DNA of 64,000 nucleotides from the NCBI RefSeq assembly GCF_019933235.1, contig NZ_CP082945.1, positions 4,216,001 through 4,280,000 of the forward strand, given 5' to 3'. The notes under the pieces were generated by a model that saw nothing but the letters and a program-made list of their open reading frames with translations, was not told the origin of the DNA and did no database searches. Of this stretch, positions 1 to 7,979 are shown piece by piece (the first letter of the stretch is position 1; each line of letters opens with the position of its first letter). The translations under genes and the position numbers were made by a program. The DNA is from Streptomyces angustmyceticus (GTDB taxonomy: Bacteria > Actinomycetota > Actinomycetes > Streptomycetales > Streptomycetaceae).

Positions 1-96
1 CCGGCTCCCGGCTCCCGGCTCCCGGCTCCCGGCTCCCGGCTCCCGGCTCCCGGCTCCCGGCTCCCGGCTCCCGGCTCCCGGCTCCCGGCTCCCGGC
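1..96. repeat. 7-bp tandem repeat, 13 copies, inside a coding frame
   Basis: Thirteen perfect copies of CCGGCTC (top strand) followed by five more bases of the unit; the array starts at or before the window edge, so the true copy number is unknown. On the minus strand it continues the open frame of the flanking gene and encodes the heptapeptide EPGAGSR over and over. Because 7 is not a multiple of 3, all three frames of the array read the same rotated peptide, so a copy gain or loss keeps the repeat open but shifts whatever follows. Confidence 0.95.
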
Positions 97-471
97 CAGC
101 CTTTTAGTGTATCCGACACCATGCGACAAAATAGTCAAATGGCTTTTGAGGCAGTGCAGTTGGCCGCCGAAACTGGCGGAGATCGCAAGGTCCACGGGCG
201 TGCGCAGGGCCTGAGCCCAGGGCATCACAGGCAGGTTCAACTCGGCGAAGAGGTTCCGGATTCCACCTTGGAACACAGACGAATCCGTCGAGGTGATCAG
301 CAGTTGCACCCGGAAGTCGTCGTGGAACAGCGGCAGTACGTCCAGCAGGCGCCCGGCGGAGGCGATGTTGTGCACCACCAACAGAACCCGGCGATGTGCG
401 GCCCGGCTGACCCAACGACCGGAGCCTTCCCCGACCGGCACACGTATCACCGGGGGATCGGTTGGCCCCAC
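1..471 (-). CDS. Conserved actinobacterial hypothetical protein, N-terminal part (cut by window edge)
   Basis: The frame opens at GTG 471 behind a strong AGGAGGTGACCA ribosome site and stays open for 157 codons to the left edge. Residues from about 25 read HRRVLLVVHNIASAGRLLDV, then a Rossmann-like alternation of beta strands and helices (VQLLITSTDSSVF, DLAISASFGG, LTILSHGVGYTK). I recognise this as a Streptomyces family often auto-named 'translation initiation factor 2', with a glycosyltransferase/CDP-glycerol-transferase-like fold; that name has no support in the sequence and no function is proved. After the HGVGYTK motif the frame enters the 7-bp tandem array and becomes EPGAGSR repeats, which I do not expect in the family core. 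It could be a linker, a phase-variable tract or the start of decay; the C-terminus lies outside the window. Confidence 0.6.
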   Translation of the reverse strand, partial: MGPTDPPVIRVPVGEGSGRWVSRAAHRRVLLVVHNIASAGRLLDVLPLFHDDFRVQLLITSTDSSVFQGGIRNLFAELNLPVMPWAQALRTPVDLAISASFGGQLHCLKSHLTILSHGVGYTKRLAGSREPGAGSREPGAGSREPGAGSREPGAGSR

Positions 472-609
472 TGGTCACCTCCTGTTGGCTGCACAGCGCC
501 TGCCGCACGTCCCGATCACCCTAGCCAGGCCCGGCCGGCGGCATGGCTCTGCCACGTCTCGCGGCGTCGGGCCCCCGAAGGCGCCAGTCGCCCGGGACGC
601 GGTGGAAGG

Positions 610-2769
610 TCACGCCGCCTGGTACTGAGCGTCGCTCGCCGGGAGGTGTTCCTCCGCCCAGACGATCTTGCCGTCGGTCGTGTACCGGGTGCCCCAGCGG
701 CGGGCCAGCTGCGCGACGAGGAAGAGGCCGCGGCCGCCCTCGTCGGTGGTCCGTGCGTGGCGCATCCGGGGTGAGCTGCTGCTGACGTCGGAGACTTCGC
801 AGATGAGCGCGTCCTGCCGGATCAGGCGCAGCCGGATGTGTCCGTTGCCGTAGCGGATGGCGTTGGTGACGAGTTCGCTGACGATCAGCTCGAAGGGGAA
901 GACCAGACCGTCCAGTCCCCAGGCGGTGAGGCGGTCCGCGGTCAGCGTGCGGGCGTCGGCGACGACCGACGGGTCGGACGTCAGCTCCCAGGAGGCCATT
1001 TGGTCCGCGCAGAGGGCGTGGGTGCGGGCGAGGAGCAGTGCGACGTCGTCGTCGGGGCCACCGGTGAGCACCTCGTTCAGGACGGTTCCGCAGAGTTCGT
1101 CGAGCCGCGCCCCGGGGGAGGCCAGTGCGGTGCGCAGCCGGGCGAGGCCCAGTTCCATGTCCTGGTCGCGGGTCTCGATCAGGCCGTCGGTGTAGAGGGC
1201 GAGGACGCTGCCGTCGGCGATGTCGAATTCGGCGGATTCGAAGGGCAGGGCGCCCAGGCCGAGCGGGGGCCCGGCGGGCAGGTCGGGGAAGGTCACCGAG
1301 CCGTCCGGGGCGATGACGGCGGCAGGAGGGTGGCCGGCGCGGCACATGGCGCACTTGCGGGTGGCCGGGTCGTAGACGGCGTACAGGCAGGTGGCGCCGA
1401 GTGCGGCGGGGGCCAGTGACGGGTCGGCGGTCTGTTCCTCGTCGATCAGGCGCAGCACCAGGTCGTCCAGGTGGGCCAGCAACTCGTCCGGAGGGAGGTC
1501 CATGTCCGCCAGGGTGCGGACGGTGGTGCGAAGCCGTCCCATGGTGGCCGCGGCGTCGATCCCGTGGCCCACGACGTCTCCGACGACCATGGCCACCCGG
1601 GCCCCGGACAGGGGTATCACGTCGCACCAGTCGCCGCCCGCGCCGTCGGAGGCATGGGCGGGCAGGTAGCGCCAGGCGACATCGAGGGTGCTGCCGCCGG
1701 TGAGACTGCGCGGGAGCAGGCTGCGCTGCAGGGCCAGCGCGGTGCTGTGCTGCCGGGTGTAGCGGCGGGCGTTGTCGATGCTCACCGCCGCGCGGGCCAC
1801 CACTTCTTCCGCGAGGAGCAGGTCGTCCTGCTCGAAGGGGTCGCGCAGCTGCCAGCGGATGAACCTGACGACGCCCAGCACATCACCGAGGGCGAGGATC
1901 GGGACGAGGATCAGGGAGCAGAAACCGAATTCCTGGATTTTCGCGGCTCGGGCCGGGTCCGTTGCGAACCAGCTGCTGGTCGAGGCCCCCGGCATGGCCT
2001 CCAGACGGGAGCGCCCGTCGAGCATGCACTGCGTTTCGGGCGAGTGAGGGTGGAACACGACGGCCTGTCCGGTCGCCGCGACCGACTCGGGCACGCCTTC
2101 GTGGATCGACTGCTGGCCCGCACGGCGCATCTGCGGCGGATGGAGGTGAGCGCAGGGGCGCGGTGCCTCGCCGCGTATCACCGACTCCAGGAGATCGACG
2201 GCGACGAAGTCGGCCAGCCGCGGGACGCTGATGTCGGCCAGGGTCTGCGCGGTGTCCATGACGTCCAGGGTGCTGCCGGTCTGCGCTCCGACCTCGTTCA
2301 GCAGAGCGAGCCGCTCCCGAGCACGCCAGCGGTCGGTGACGTCGAGGATGATGAAGGACACGCCCAGCACCCGGTTCGTGGCGCTGTGCAGTCGGAAGAC
2401 GGACAGCGAGTAGGCGTGCGGTCGGTGGGGGTGCGCCTTGGTACCGCCGCGCAGCAGGTGATCGACCAGGGGCCGGCCGGTGTCGAGCACGTCCCGCGTG
2501 AGCGACTCGATCCCCTCGATGTCCAGCCGGAAGTCCAGGTGGGGCAGCACGTCCCGCAGCCGCTTGCCCAACCGCTGGTCACGGGGGACGCCCCCGAGGC
2601 GCTCCAGAGCCGCGTTGACCCAGACGAAGCGCAGATCCCGGTCCAGCACGGCCATACCTGCCGGCGAAAGGGCGAGAATCCGCTCCAGCATCGGCGGATT
2701 CGCCTGCCACCACTCGTCGGAGGGCTCCGGGCCACGGCCGGCCGCACCTGCGCTGTCAGAGCTATCCAT
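610..2769 (-). CDS. PAS-GAF-PP2C (SpoIIE) phosphatase with C-terminal HATPase domain
   Basis: A 719-residue cytoplasmic protein of the RsbU/SpoIIE type that is abundant in Streptomyces. In order: a PAS domain (about 25-145, LSPAGMAVLDRDLRFVWVNA), a GAF domain (about 155-340, ending RAAVSIDNARRYTR), a PP2C/SpoIIE phosphatase (about 365-570, with GGDWCDVIPL, VGDVVGHGIDAA, CRAGHPPA, ALYTDGLIE and DDDVALLLAR carrying the metal-binding aspartates), and an anti-sigma-type HATPase_c (about 585-710, N-box ELVTNAIRYG, GGRGLFLVAQLA). Such proteins sense a ligand or redox state and control sigma factors by dephosphorylating anti-anti-sigma partners; the kinase domain may act on the same partner. No partner gene is adjacent. 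ATG 2769 is used; its ribosome site is weak, so a nearby start is possible. Confidence 0.9.
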   Translation of the reverse strand: MDSSDSAGAAGRGPEPSDEWWQANPPMLERILALSPAGMAVLDRDLRFVWVNAALERLGGVPRDQRLGKRLRDVLPHLDFRLDIEGIESLTRDVLDTGRPLVDHLLRGGTKAHPHRPHAYSLSVFRLHSATNRVLGVSFIILDVTDRWRARERLALLNEVGAQTGSTLDVMDTAQTLADISVPRLADFVAVDLLESVIRGEAPRPCAHLHPPQMRRAGQQSIHEGVPESVAATGQAVVFHPHSPETQCMLDGRSRLEAMPGASTSSWFATDPARAAKIQEFGFCSLILVPILALGDVLGVVRFIRWQLRDPFEQDDLLLAEEVVARAAVSIDNARRYTRQHSTALALQRSLLPRSLTGGSTLDVAWRYLPAHASDGAGGDWCDVIPLSGARVAMVVGDVVGHGIDAAATMGRLRTTVRTLADMDLPPDELLAHLDDLVLRLIDEEQTADPSLAPAALGATCLYAVYDPATRKCAMCRAGHPPAAVIAPDGSVTFPDLPAGPPLGLGALPFESAEFDIADGSVLALYTDGLIETRDQDMELGLARLRTALASPGARLDELCGTVLNEVLTGGPDDDVALLLARTHALCADQMASWELTSDPSVVADARTLTADRLTAWGLDGLVFPFELIVSELVTNAIRYGNGHIRLRLIRQDALICEVSDVSSSSPRMRHARTTDEGGRGLFLVAQLARRWGTRYTTDGKIVWAEEHLPASDAQYQAA

Positions 2770-3111
2770 GTGCCTGCACCATCGTCCGCGAGAGGCAGCA
2801 CCTGACGTATCCGGCGCGCTGGACTTCCGGACGCGCCAGAGATTCCTCCTTCAAGGATCGCACCGGCCTCCGAAGCCGTCGCAGCAGCCGAGCCCGGCCC
2901 GTCGGCCGATCCGCTGGAGCCGGCCTCGGTGGCTCTCCGCAGCGCCGGCTGGACAGCTGCGGCGTCACGACGCACGGACCGTCGCCCCACCAGCAACGGC
3001 ATCCATGATCACCTCGCCGCCAAGGGGTCGCGGGTGCCAAGTCGGCGCGTCAGTCGATGGGTCAGGTCACGCGAATGGCACGCGGGCGCGAAACGGCCCG
3101 GACCACGAACC
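2770..3111. other. Intergenic stretch, nothing recognised
   Basis: About 340 bases between the phosphatase start and the first copy of the island hairpin. Reading frames here have no recognisable protein, and I see no clear hairpin or tRNA. It probably holds the phosphatase promoter and the left border of the island, which I cannot place exactly. Confidence 0.4.
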
Positions 3112-3136
3112 AGGCCCAGGTCGGCGACCTGGGCCT
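3112..3136 (-). repeat. Relic of the tRNA-Gly downstream hairpin (outermost att remnant)
   Basis: The inverted repeat AGGCCCAGGTC-N3-GACCTGGGCCT matches the hairpin that follows tRNA-Gly, and the preceding bases (cggcccggaccacgaac) resemble those before the other copies. The tRNA-derived part is missing. It now lies just after the stop of the membrane gene at 3152 and can act as its terminator. Confidence 0.6.
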
Positions 3137-3151
3137 CCCGCGGTCTGTGGT

Positions 3152-3868
3152 TCAGCCGATGGCGGCCGCGCTCGGGCAGGTGCGGTGGCGGACCCAGGCG
3201 GCGCCGGCGGCGGTGGCGCCGATCATTGCGGCCAGCGCGGCGGGGACGGTGAACAGGAGCTGGAAGTACCCCACCGCGTAGGACCCGAAGAAGCCGAGGG
3301 CGACGCCCAGCCCGGCCGCCGCCACGAGAATGACGGGAAGCGCCTTGGTCAGGGCCGGCACGGTCGCGTCGGTCGCAGCGGCGTGGTGGTAGCGGAGCGT
3401 CAGGCGCACGGCCCGCCGGACCAGGAAGAAGGCGGCAAGCGCGCACACGGGCAGGCCCACCCACATCAACGCGACGCCGGGGTTGGCGAACGTGTGCACC
3501 TCCCTCAGTACCTGTCCGTCGGCCGTGGTGGTCAGGGATTCGCCGCTGGGGTCGAGGAGGTGGGACCAGCACACGTACCAGAAGGCGACGGCGGCAAGGG
3601 CGGGCAGAGCGGCGCCCTGGGCCGCCGCGACGGCGGTCTCCTTCAGGTGCCGGTGCGCCGGCCGCAGACCGCGTTCGTCCGCCCAGGAGGTGGCCAGCGC
3701 CTCGACGTCCCCGCCGAGGTAGTCCGTGACCGACCGGCCGTCCGAGGCGGCCGCGGCCAGGTCCGCGGCCAGCTCCTCAGTCATCTCGTCGGCCGTGTCC
3801 TGCGCGATGCCGAGACGGCGCCACGTCTCCGTGGCCTTCTGTAGGGCGTCCTCGACCGTCAGTGTCAT
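3152..3868 (-). CDS. Four-helix membrane protein partnered with a PadR regulator
   Basis: A 238-residue protein that starts at ATG 3868, overlapping the end of the PadR gene by 4 bp, so the two are translationally coupled. Residues 1-75 are soluble and acidic (an alpha-helical N-terminus like the DUF1700/DUF1048 proteins that travel with PadR regulators). Four hydrophobic segments follow, near 85-105, 130-155, 175-200 and 205-225. No catalytic motif is visible. By analogy with PadR-DUF1700 pairs, it is likely an envelope-stress or membrane-associated protein controlled by the upstream repressor. The function is unproved. Confidence 0.75.
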   Translation of the reverse strand: MTLTVEDALQKATETWRRLGIAQDTADEMTEELAADLAAAASDGRSVTDYLGGDVEALATSWADERGLRPAHRHLKETAVAAAQGAALPALAAVAFWYVCWSHLLDPSGESLTTTADGQVLREVHTFANPGVALMWVGLPVCALAAFFLVRRAVRLTLRYHHAAATDATVPALTKALPVILVAAAGLGVALGFFGSYAVGYFQLLFTVPAALAAMIGATAAGAAWVRHRTCPSAAAIG

Positions 3869-4212
3869 GATTTCTCCCGCCCGGGTGGGCCGACGATGGT
3901 GTCGATGCTCATGGCGAATTCGCCCCAGTCGCGGCTCCAGGACCGGAGCAGCCGGAGGCCCGCTTCGCTGGGCCGGTAGTAGGTGCGGGCGGGGCCCCCG
4001 CCCCCGCTGCGGCGCTCGATCTCGACCAGTTCGCGCTTCCGCAGGCGCGCCAGCGCCGGGTAGATCGAGCCGTCCGCGACGTCGAGCCCGGCCTTGGCGA
4101 GCCGGACGGTCATCTCGTAGCCGTAGACCGGGCCCTCCGCCATCAAGGACAGCAGGCACATATCCAGTACCCCTCGCAGCCACTGGGCGCGGGGGGCGGA
4201 TGTCTCTTCCAT
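3865..4212 (-). CDS. PadR-family transcriptional regulator
   Basis: A 115-residue winged-helix regulator. The core reads LRGVLDMCLLSLMAEGPVYGYEMTVRLAKAGLDVADGSIYPALARLRKREL, the hallmark PadR sequence with recognition helix DGSIYPALARL, followed by a wing (GGGGPARTYYRPSEAGL) and a short C-terminal helix for dimerisation. I chose ATG 4212 because the family starts close to this motif; an in-frame ATG at 4233 would add seven residues. It overlaps the membrane gene downstream by 4 bp. Inverted repeats just upstream are candidate autoregulatory operators. Confidence 0.88.
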   Translation of the reverse strand: MEETSAPRAQWLRGVLDMCLLSLMAEGPVYGYEMTVRLAKAGLDVADGSIYPALARLRKRELVEIERRSGGGGPARTYYRPSEAGLRLLRSWSRDWGEFAMSIDTIVGPPGREKS

Positions 4213-4240
4213 GGCCGGTACCGTACACAGCATGATTCAT

Positions 4241-4272
4241 GCACTGCAAGCTAGTGCGGTGCACGATAGTGC
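4241..4272. promoter_or_regulatory. Candidate PadR operator: two adjacent inverted repeats
   Basis: GCACTgcaagctAGTGC (4241-4257) is followed by GCACgataGTGC (4261-4272), immediately upstream of the padR-like gene. Sharing of the GCAC/GTGC half-site suggests a binding site for its product; this is inference from position and symmetry. Confidence 0.4.
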
Positions 4273-4338
4273 CGCCGTTTGGTCACGGGCCGACGACCGG
4301 TCGTCGTGACCCTGGTGGCCCGGTCCGGACAGCAAACA

Positions 4339-4413
4339 AGGCCCAGGTCGCTGACCTGGGCCTCAACTGTGGAGCGGGTGACGGGAATCGAATCCGCGCT
4401 CCGAGCCTGGGAA
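4339..4413 (-). repeat. att copy 1: tRNA-Gly 3' end plus terminator hairpin
   Basis: Hairpin at 4339-4363 and, 32 bases from its start, a 43-base match (4371-4413) to the tRNA from the anticodon loop to the CCA end. It differs from the intact gene at several positions (for example aatccg for aacccg, and gagcctggg for gagcttggg), making it the most diverged full copy. It also carries no tRNA 5' half, so it is not a tRNA gene. Confidence 0.85.
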
Positions 4414-4476
4414 TCAACGGGGGCTGTCACCATCGTTGATTGCCGGCCCCCGGGGGTCCGACGAGGAGGATTCGCA

Positions 4477-5784
4477 TCAGCGGAGGAACCCTTCGTAGTT
4501 GCGCTGCTGAAGCTGGCTCTCGATCTGTTTCACGGTCTCCAGGCCCACACTCACGATGATGAGGATGCTCGTCCCGCCGAACGGGAAGTTCTGGTTCGCA
4601 TGGAAAAGCACCAACTCCACTGTTGGTACGAGCGCGATCAGCCCCAGGTACAGCGAGCCCGGCCACGTGATCCGGTTGAGCACGTAGCTGAGGTACCCGG
4701 CCGTCGGGCGACCGGCCCGGATACCCGGGACGAAGCCACCGTGCGTCTTCATGTTGTCGGCGACTTCTTCGGGGTTGAAGCTGATGGCCACGTAGAAGAA
4801 GGCGAAGAACACGATCAACAAGACGTACGCGGTGAGGTAAACAGGGTGGTCTCCCTTGGTGAAGACGGTGGCGGTCCAGGTCGCCCAGGCCGCCTTCGAC
4901 CCGCTGAACTGTGCGATGAGCGCCGGGACGGAGAGCAGTGACGACGCGAAGATGACGGGAACCACACCCGCCTGGTTCACCTTGAGCGGGATGTAGGTGG
5001 ACGTACCGCCGTAGGACCGGCGCCCGATCATGCGCTTCGCGTACTGCACGGGGATGCGCCGCTGGGCCTGCTCGACGAAGACCACCAGGGCGACCATCGC
5101 CAGGCCCACCAGGATCACCGCGAAGAACTCGATCCAGCCGCCGGCGAGCTTGCCGGTGAGCTTGACCTGCCACAGCGCGCCCGGGAAGCGGGCGGCGATC
5201 GAGATGAACATCAGGATCGACATGCCGTTGCCGATGCCGCGGTCGGTGACCAGCTCACCGAGCCACATGGTCAGGCAGGTGCCGGCGGTCATGGTGATGA
5301 CCATCGTGATGGTGGTGAAGGCCGAGTCGTCGGGCACGATCTGGCGAGTGCAGCCCTGGAAGAGCGAACCGGCGCGGGCTGCGCTCACCAGCGCGGTGCC
5401 CTCCAGGGCCGCGAGCGCCACGGTCAGATAGCGGGTGTACTGGGTGATCTTCGCCTGGCCGGACTGTCCCTCCTTCTTGAGGGCCTCCAGCCGCGGGATC
5501 ACCACGGTCAGCAGCTGGAGGATGATGCTCGCCGTGATGTACGGCATGATCCCCAGCGCGAGAATCGTGATCTGCAGCAGCGCACCACCACTGAACATGT
5601 TCACCAGGCCGAACAACCCGCTGTTGGCGTGGGTCCGATCCATGCAGAACTCGACGTTCGCGTAGTTCACCCCTGGGACCGGGATGTGCACCCCGATCCG
5701 GTAGAGCACGATGACGCCCAACGTGAACAGCAGCTTCTTGCGCAGGTCGGGCGTCTTGAACGCTCGGGCGAACGCGGTGAGCAC
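4477..5784 (-). CDS. secY: Protein translocase subunit SecY, extra copy on the island
   Basis: A 435-residue SecY: ten transmembrane helices, starting VLTAFARAFKTPDLRKKLLFTLGVIVLYR and ending QLQQRNYEGFLR as in Streptomyces SecY. It forms the protein-conducting channel of the Sec translocon with SecE and SecG. GTG 5784 is chosen because AGGAGGCACC lies just before it and family members begin there. The usual secY sits between rplO and adk in the ribosomal protein cluster; no such genes are here, so this is a displaced or second copy. It lies alone between two att repeats (4.4 and 7.6 kb). The sequence looks intact, with the plug and loop regions complete. Possible roles are a specialised translocon or a target duplicate that protects against a SecY inhibitor; neither is shown. 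Confidence 0.9.
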   Translation of the reverse strand: MLTAFARAFKTPDLRKKLLFTLGVIVLYRIGVHIPVPGVNYANVEFCMDRTHANSGLFGLVNMFSGGALLQITILALGIMPYITASIILQLLTVVIPRLEALKKEGQSGQAKITQYTRYLTVALAALEGTALVSAARAGSLFQGCTRQIVPDDSAFTTITMVITMTAGTCLTMWLGELVTDRGIGNGMSILMFISIAARFPGALWQVKLTGKLAGGWIEFFAVILVGLAMVALVVFVEQAQRRIPVQYAKRMIGRRSYGGTSTYIPLKVNQAGVVPVIFASSLLSVPALIAQFSGSKAAWATWTATVFTKGDHPVYLTAYVLLIVFFAFFYVAISFNPEEVADNMKTHGGFVPGIRAGRPTAGYLSYVLNRITWPGSLYLGLIALVPTVELVLFHANQNFPFGGTSILIIVSVGLETVKQIESQLQQRNYEGFLR

Positions 5785-6032
5785 GGTGCCTCCTGCGCCT
5801 CCCGCCACTTTGGGGCCGGGAGGCGACGGTCTTGAGGATCAACGAATACGTAGCGGCTGTACTGCGCGGAACTCGCCCGCACGAGGGGTTCCGAGGCAGG
5901 ATTTTGTGGCCGGCTTGGTTGCCCAGGGCGCGGTGCGCGCGCAGACGACGTCGCCGTCTCCCCCTCGCCCAGGTGCACGGACACCGGGCTTCCTTGCACA
6001 CCCATCGGGACCGCTTGAACGCGGCCAGGGCG

Positions 6033-6542
6033 CTACCTGGCAGTCGAGGTTCGTGTCGGCGTCGGAACCGGCTCGGCAGTTGAGGGACGGTACGGCATCG
6101 GCACCGGACCGGTAGTTGAGGCGCAGCTCGGCATCGGAACCGGCCCGGGGGGTGACGTACGGGTGGGCATCGAAGGACCGGAGGACGAGGGGCGATACGG
6201 CATCGGCACCGGCCGGGTGACAGACGTGCAGGTCGGCATCGGCGCCTCCGTGGTACTGGGCACGGGGCGGGGCGTCGACGGCATCGGGACCGACTCCGCG
6301 GGGGTGCCGGGACGGTGCTGGGGCCCGGTGGAGTCGTCCTGAGCGAAGGAACTCGGCAGGACCATCAGTCCGACTCCGAGTCCGGCAACGGTCAGCACGG
6401 ATCCGGTGGCCGCCCAGGCTGCCCGAGCCCGCCGGCGTGCGCGAACGCCGGCGTGCAGCCGGTCTCGGTGCCGGTCCTCGTAAAGCGTGTCCTCCTGGCT
6501 GTCGCGCATCATCCGCGCCAGCTCCTGCTCGAAGTGATCCAT
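6033..6542 (-). CDS. Small anti-sigma-like membrane protein with Pro-rich repeat tail
   Basis: A 169-residue protein encoded 10 bp after the ECF sigma gene and surely co-transcribed with it. Residues 1-45 are a charged cytoplasmic part (MDHFEQELARMMRDSQEDTL, then an Arg-rich stretch), 46-68 form one membrane helix (WAATGSVLTVAGLGVGLMVL), and 75-169 are an extracytoplasmic tail of about six 11-12-residue repeats of the type PVPMPYRPSSSG / PVPMPSCASTTG. The layout fits the membrane partner of a SigE-type ECF factor, but no zinc-binding HxxxCxxC anti-sigma motif is present. The tail could span cell wall. Repeats at the DNA level make its length potentially variable. Confidence 0.65.
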   Translation of the reverse strand: MDHFEQELARMMRDSQEDTLYEDRHRDRLHAGVRARRRARAAWAATGSVLTVAGLGVGLMVLPSSFAQDDSTGPQHRPGTPAESVPMPSTPRPVPSTTEAPMPTCTSVTRPVPMPYRPSSSGPSMPTRTSPPGPVPMPSCASTTGPVPMPYRPSTAEPVPTPTRTSTAR

Positions 6543-6552
6543 AGCTCCCTCT

Positions 6553-7056
6553 TCACTCCACCGGCTCTGCCTCAGCCAGAAGCTGACGCAACCGTGCGAC
6601 GCCGCGGGTTGTCAGTGAACGGGCGGTACCCACCGGACAGCCCAGCACCTCCGCGACATCCCGCTCGGGCAGGTCCTGGTAGTAGCGCAGCACCACCGCA
6701 GCCCGCTGCCGCGCCGGCAACAACGCCAACACGGCCTCCAACCGGGTCTGTTCGTCCACGGCAGCGGTCTCATCTGCCACCTCGGGCGGGTCGGGCAGCT
6801 GGTCCACAGGGTGCTCGCCCCACCAGCGACGCCGTGCCGAGCGAGCCGCAGCACGGGCCAGGACCCTGCGCACATACGCCTCGGGCGCCTGCTCGGCCAC
6901 CTTCGGCCAGGCAAACCACAGTTTGACGAGCGCTTCCTGCAGCAGATCCTCGGCCCGGTGCCGGTCTCCGCCGGTGAAAAGCCGCGACAGGTGAAGCAAC
7001 GCCGACCACCGAGCCGCCACGAACCGGTCGAACTCATCGGCCCGCAACTGCCCCAT
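6553..7056 (-). CDS. ECF sigma factor, actinobacterial SigE/SIG41-like family
   Basis: A 167-residue RNA polymerase sigma factor. Region 2 is near residues 10-75 (FDRFVAARWSALLHLSRLFTGGDRHRAEDLLQEALVKLWFAWPKV), and region 4 near 105-160 (LEAVLALLPARQRAAVVLRYYQDLPERDVAEVLGCPVGTARSLTTRGVARLRQLL) with its helix-turn-helix. This is the short family common in Streptomyces, paired with a small membrane protein. ATG 7056 (MGQLRADEF) has GAGGGG eight bases ahead; an in-frame GTG at 7065 is an alternative. It is followed at 10 bp by its likely membrane partner. Target genes cannot be read from the window. Confidence 0.88.
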   Translation of the reverse strand: MGQLRADEFDRFVAARWSALLHLSRLFTGGDRHRAEDLLQEALVKLWFAWPKVAEQAPEAYVRRVLARAAARSARRRWWGEHPVDQLPDPPEVADETAAVDEQTRLEAVLALLPARQRAAVVLRYYQDLPERDVAEVLGCPVGTARSLTTRGVARLRQLLAEAEPVE

Positions 7057-7065
7057 CAGCGTCAC

Positions 7066-7578
7066 CCCTCACCTCAACACGCCCCTACACCCTCAATAAA
7101 GACACTGGCCCCTGCCCTGCTATGCACCCCGACAAGTGACATGGCTCACGCCCGCCATCCCGGCCGTGCCACGGCGCGACTTGTCCGGGTCGGCGTCGGC
7201 AGGTCAGACGGGATGTTTGCGGGTGGTGGGCGCGTCAGACCGAGGCGCCTGCGGGGAGGCATGGCGTTCCTCCTTCCAAGCCGGGAGTTCGGCCTGACCG
7301 CGCTGACGGCGGGGGGCGTTTCTCGACACAGTCCGTGCGGTCATGGGGTAGCCCACCGCGGAGCTCCGGAGATCTTTTACGGGACAGCCCTCAGCTGAAG
7401 CGGTCAGTTCTCCAGGGCGATCAGTACGCAGGCGCCGAGGAAGGCCATTCCGTCGAGCAGCAGGGACACCGCCGGCCCCCATCATGTGCCGCCACATGTA
7501 CACCTGGCACAGATGGTCGACGACGTCGTACCCTGCCGGTCCGGTGCGCGACGCCCAGCCCGGCCCGGACAACAAACA
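7066..7578. other. Gene-poor stretch with possible membrane-protein relic
   Basis: About 510 bases between the sigma gene and att copy 2. On the minus strand, around 7540-7400, two offset frames read HLCQVYMWRHMMGAG and then SLLLDGMAFLGACVLIALEN before a stop, which looks like the frameshifted tail of a small membrane protein. The last bases before the hairpin (ggtgcgcgacgcccagcccgg) match the 3' end of the integrase genes seen at 15.4 and 23.8 kb with the stop codon mutated, so the integrase tail is reduced to a trace here. Confidence 0.4.
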
Positions 7579-7653
7579 AGGCCCAGGTCTCCGACCTGGG
7601 CCTCAACTATGGAGCGGGTGACGGGAATCGAACCCGCGCTCTGAGCTCGGGAA
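7579..7653 (-). repeat. att copy 2: tRNA-Gly 3' end plus terminator hairpin
   Basis: Hairpin at 7579-7603 and tRNA-derived 43-mer at 7611-7653, differing from the intact tRNA 3' half by one base in the anticodon-stem region (gagctcggg). The spacing of 32 bases from hairpin start to tRNA end equals that of the intact locus. Confidence 0.9.
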
Positions 7654-7730
7654 TCAATGGGTCCTGGAGCGAGCATCCGGCTCTGACCTGTGGAAACGCT
7701 GCTTAGTGGTGTCGTCCGACGGTGCCCTTT

Positions 7731-7783
7731 CGTGCCCCTCGTGACCGTTGTTGACCGGGCTGAAGGGCACGGATGGGGCACGG
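7731..7783. repeat. Element-end (arm) repeat next to att copy 2
   Basis: A 53-base block containing GTTGACCGGGCTGAAGGG that recurs at 13,154-13,206 with two mismatches, in each case 78-80 bases to the right of an att copy. Weaker versions (TTGACCG, GGCACGG) follow att copies 4, 5 and 6. Such repeated blocks at element ends are what integrase arm-binding sites look like. Confidence 0.65.
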
Positions 7784-7979
7784 GCATTCGTGACGCCTTT
7801 TCGTGCAGTGTTCCGGGCGCTGGTCGGTGAAGAAAGTTGGCTTCCGGAAGCCCGCCGTGCGGGCGGGGTCGCGCAGGCAAGGCCGGCGCAGCGAGTCGGG
7901 GGCTCCTGCATCGTCATGCCGGGTCCTTCTCGTCCGGTGCCTCCTGGGTGCAGCTGTTGCCGGGGGGGAGTGCCGGGCA

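Noticed and set aside
104-508. 134-codon minus-strand frame at the left edge
   Set aside because: The neighbouring frame from GTG 471 has a ribosome site, a family-like sequence and stays open into the repeat; this one is its shadow.
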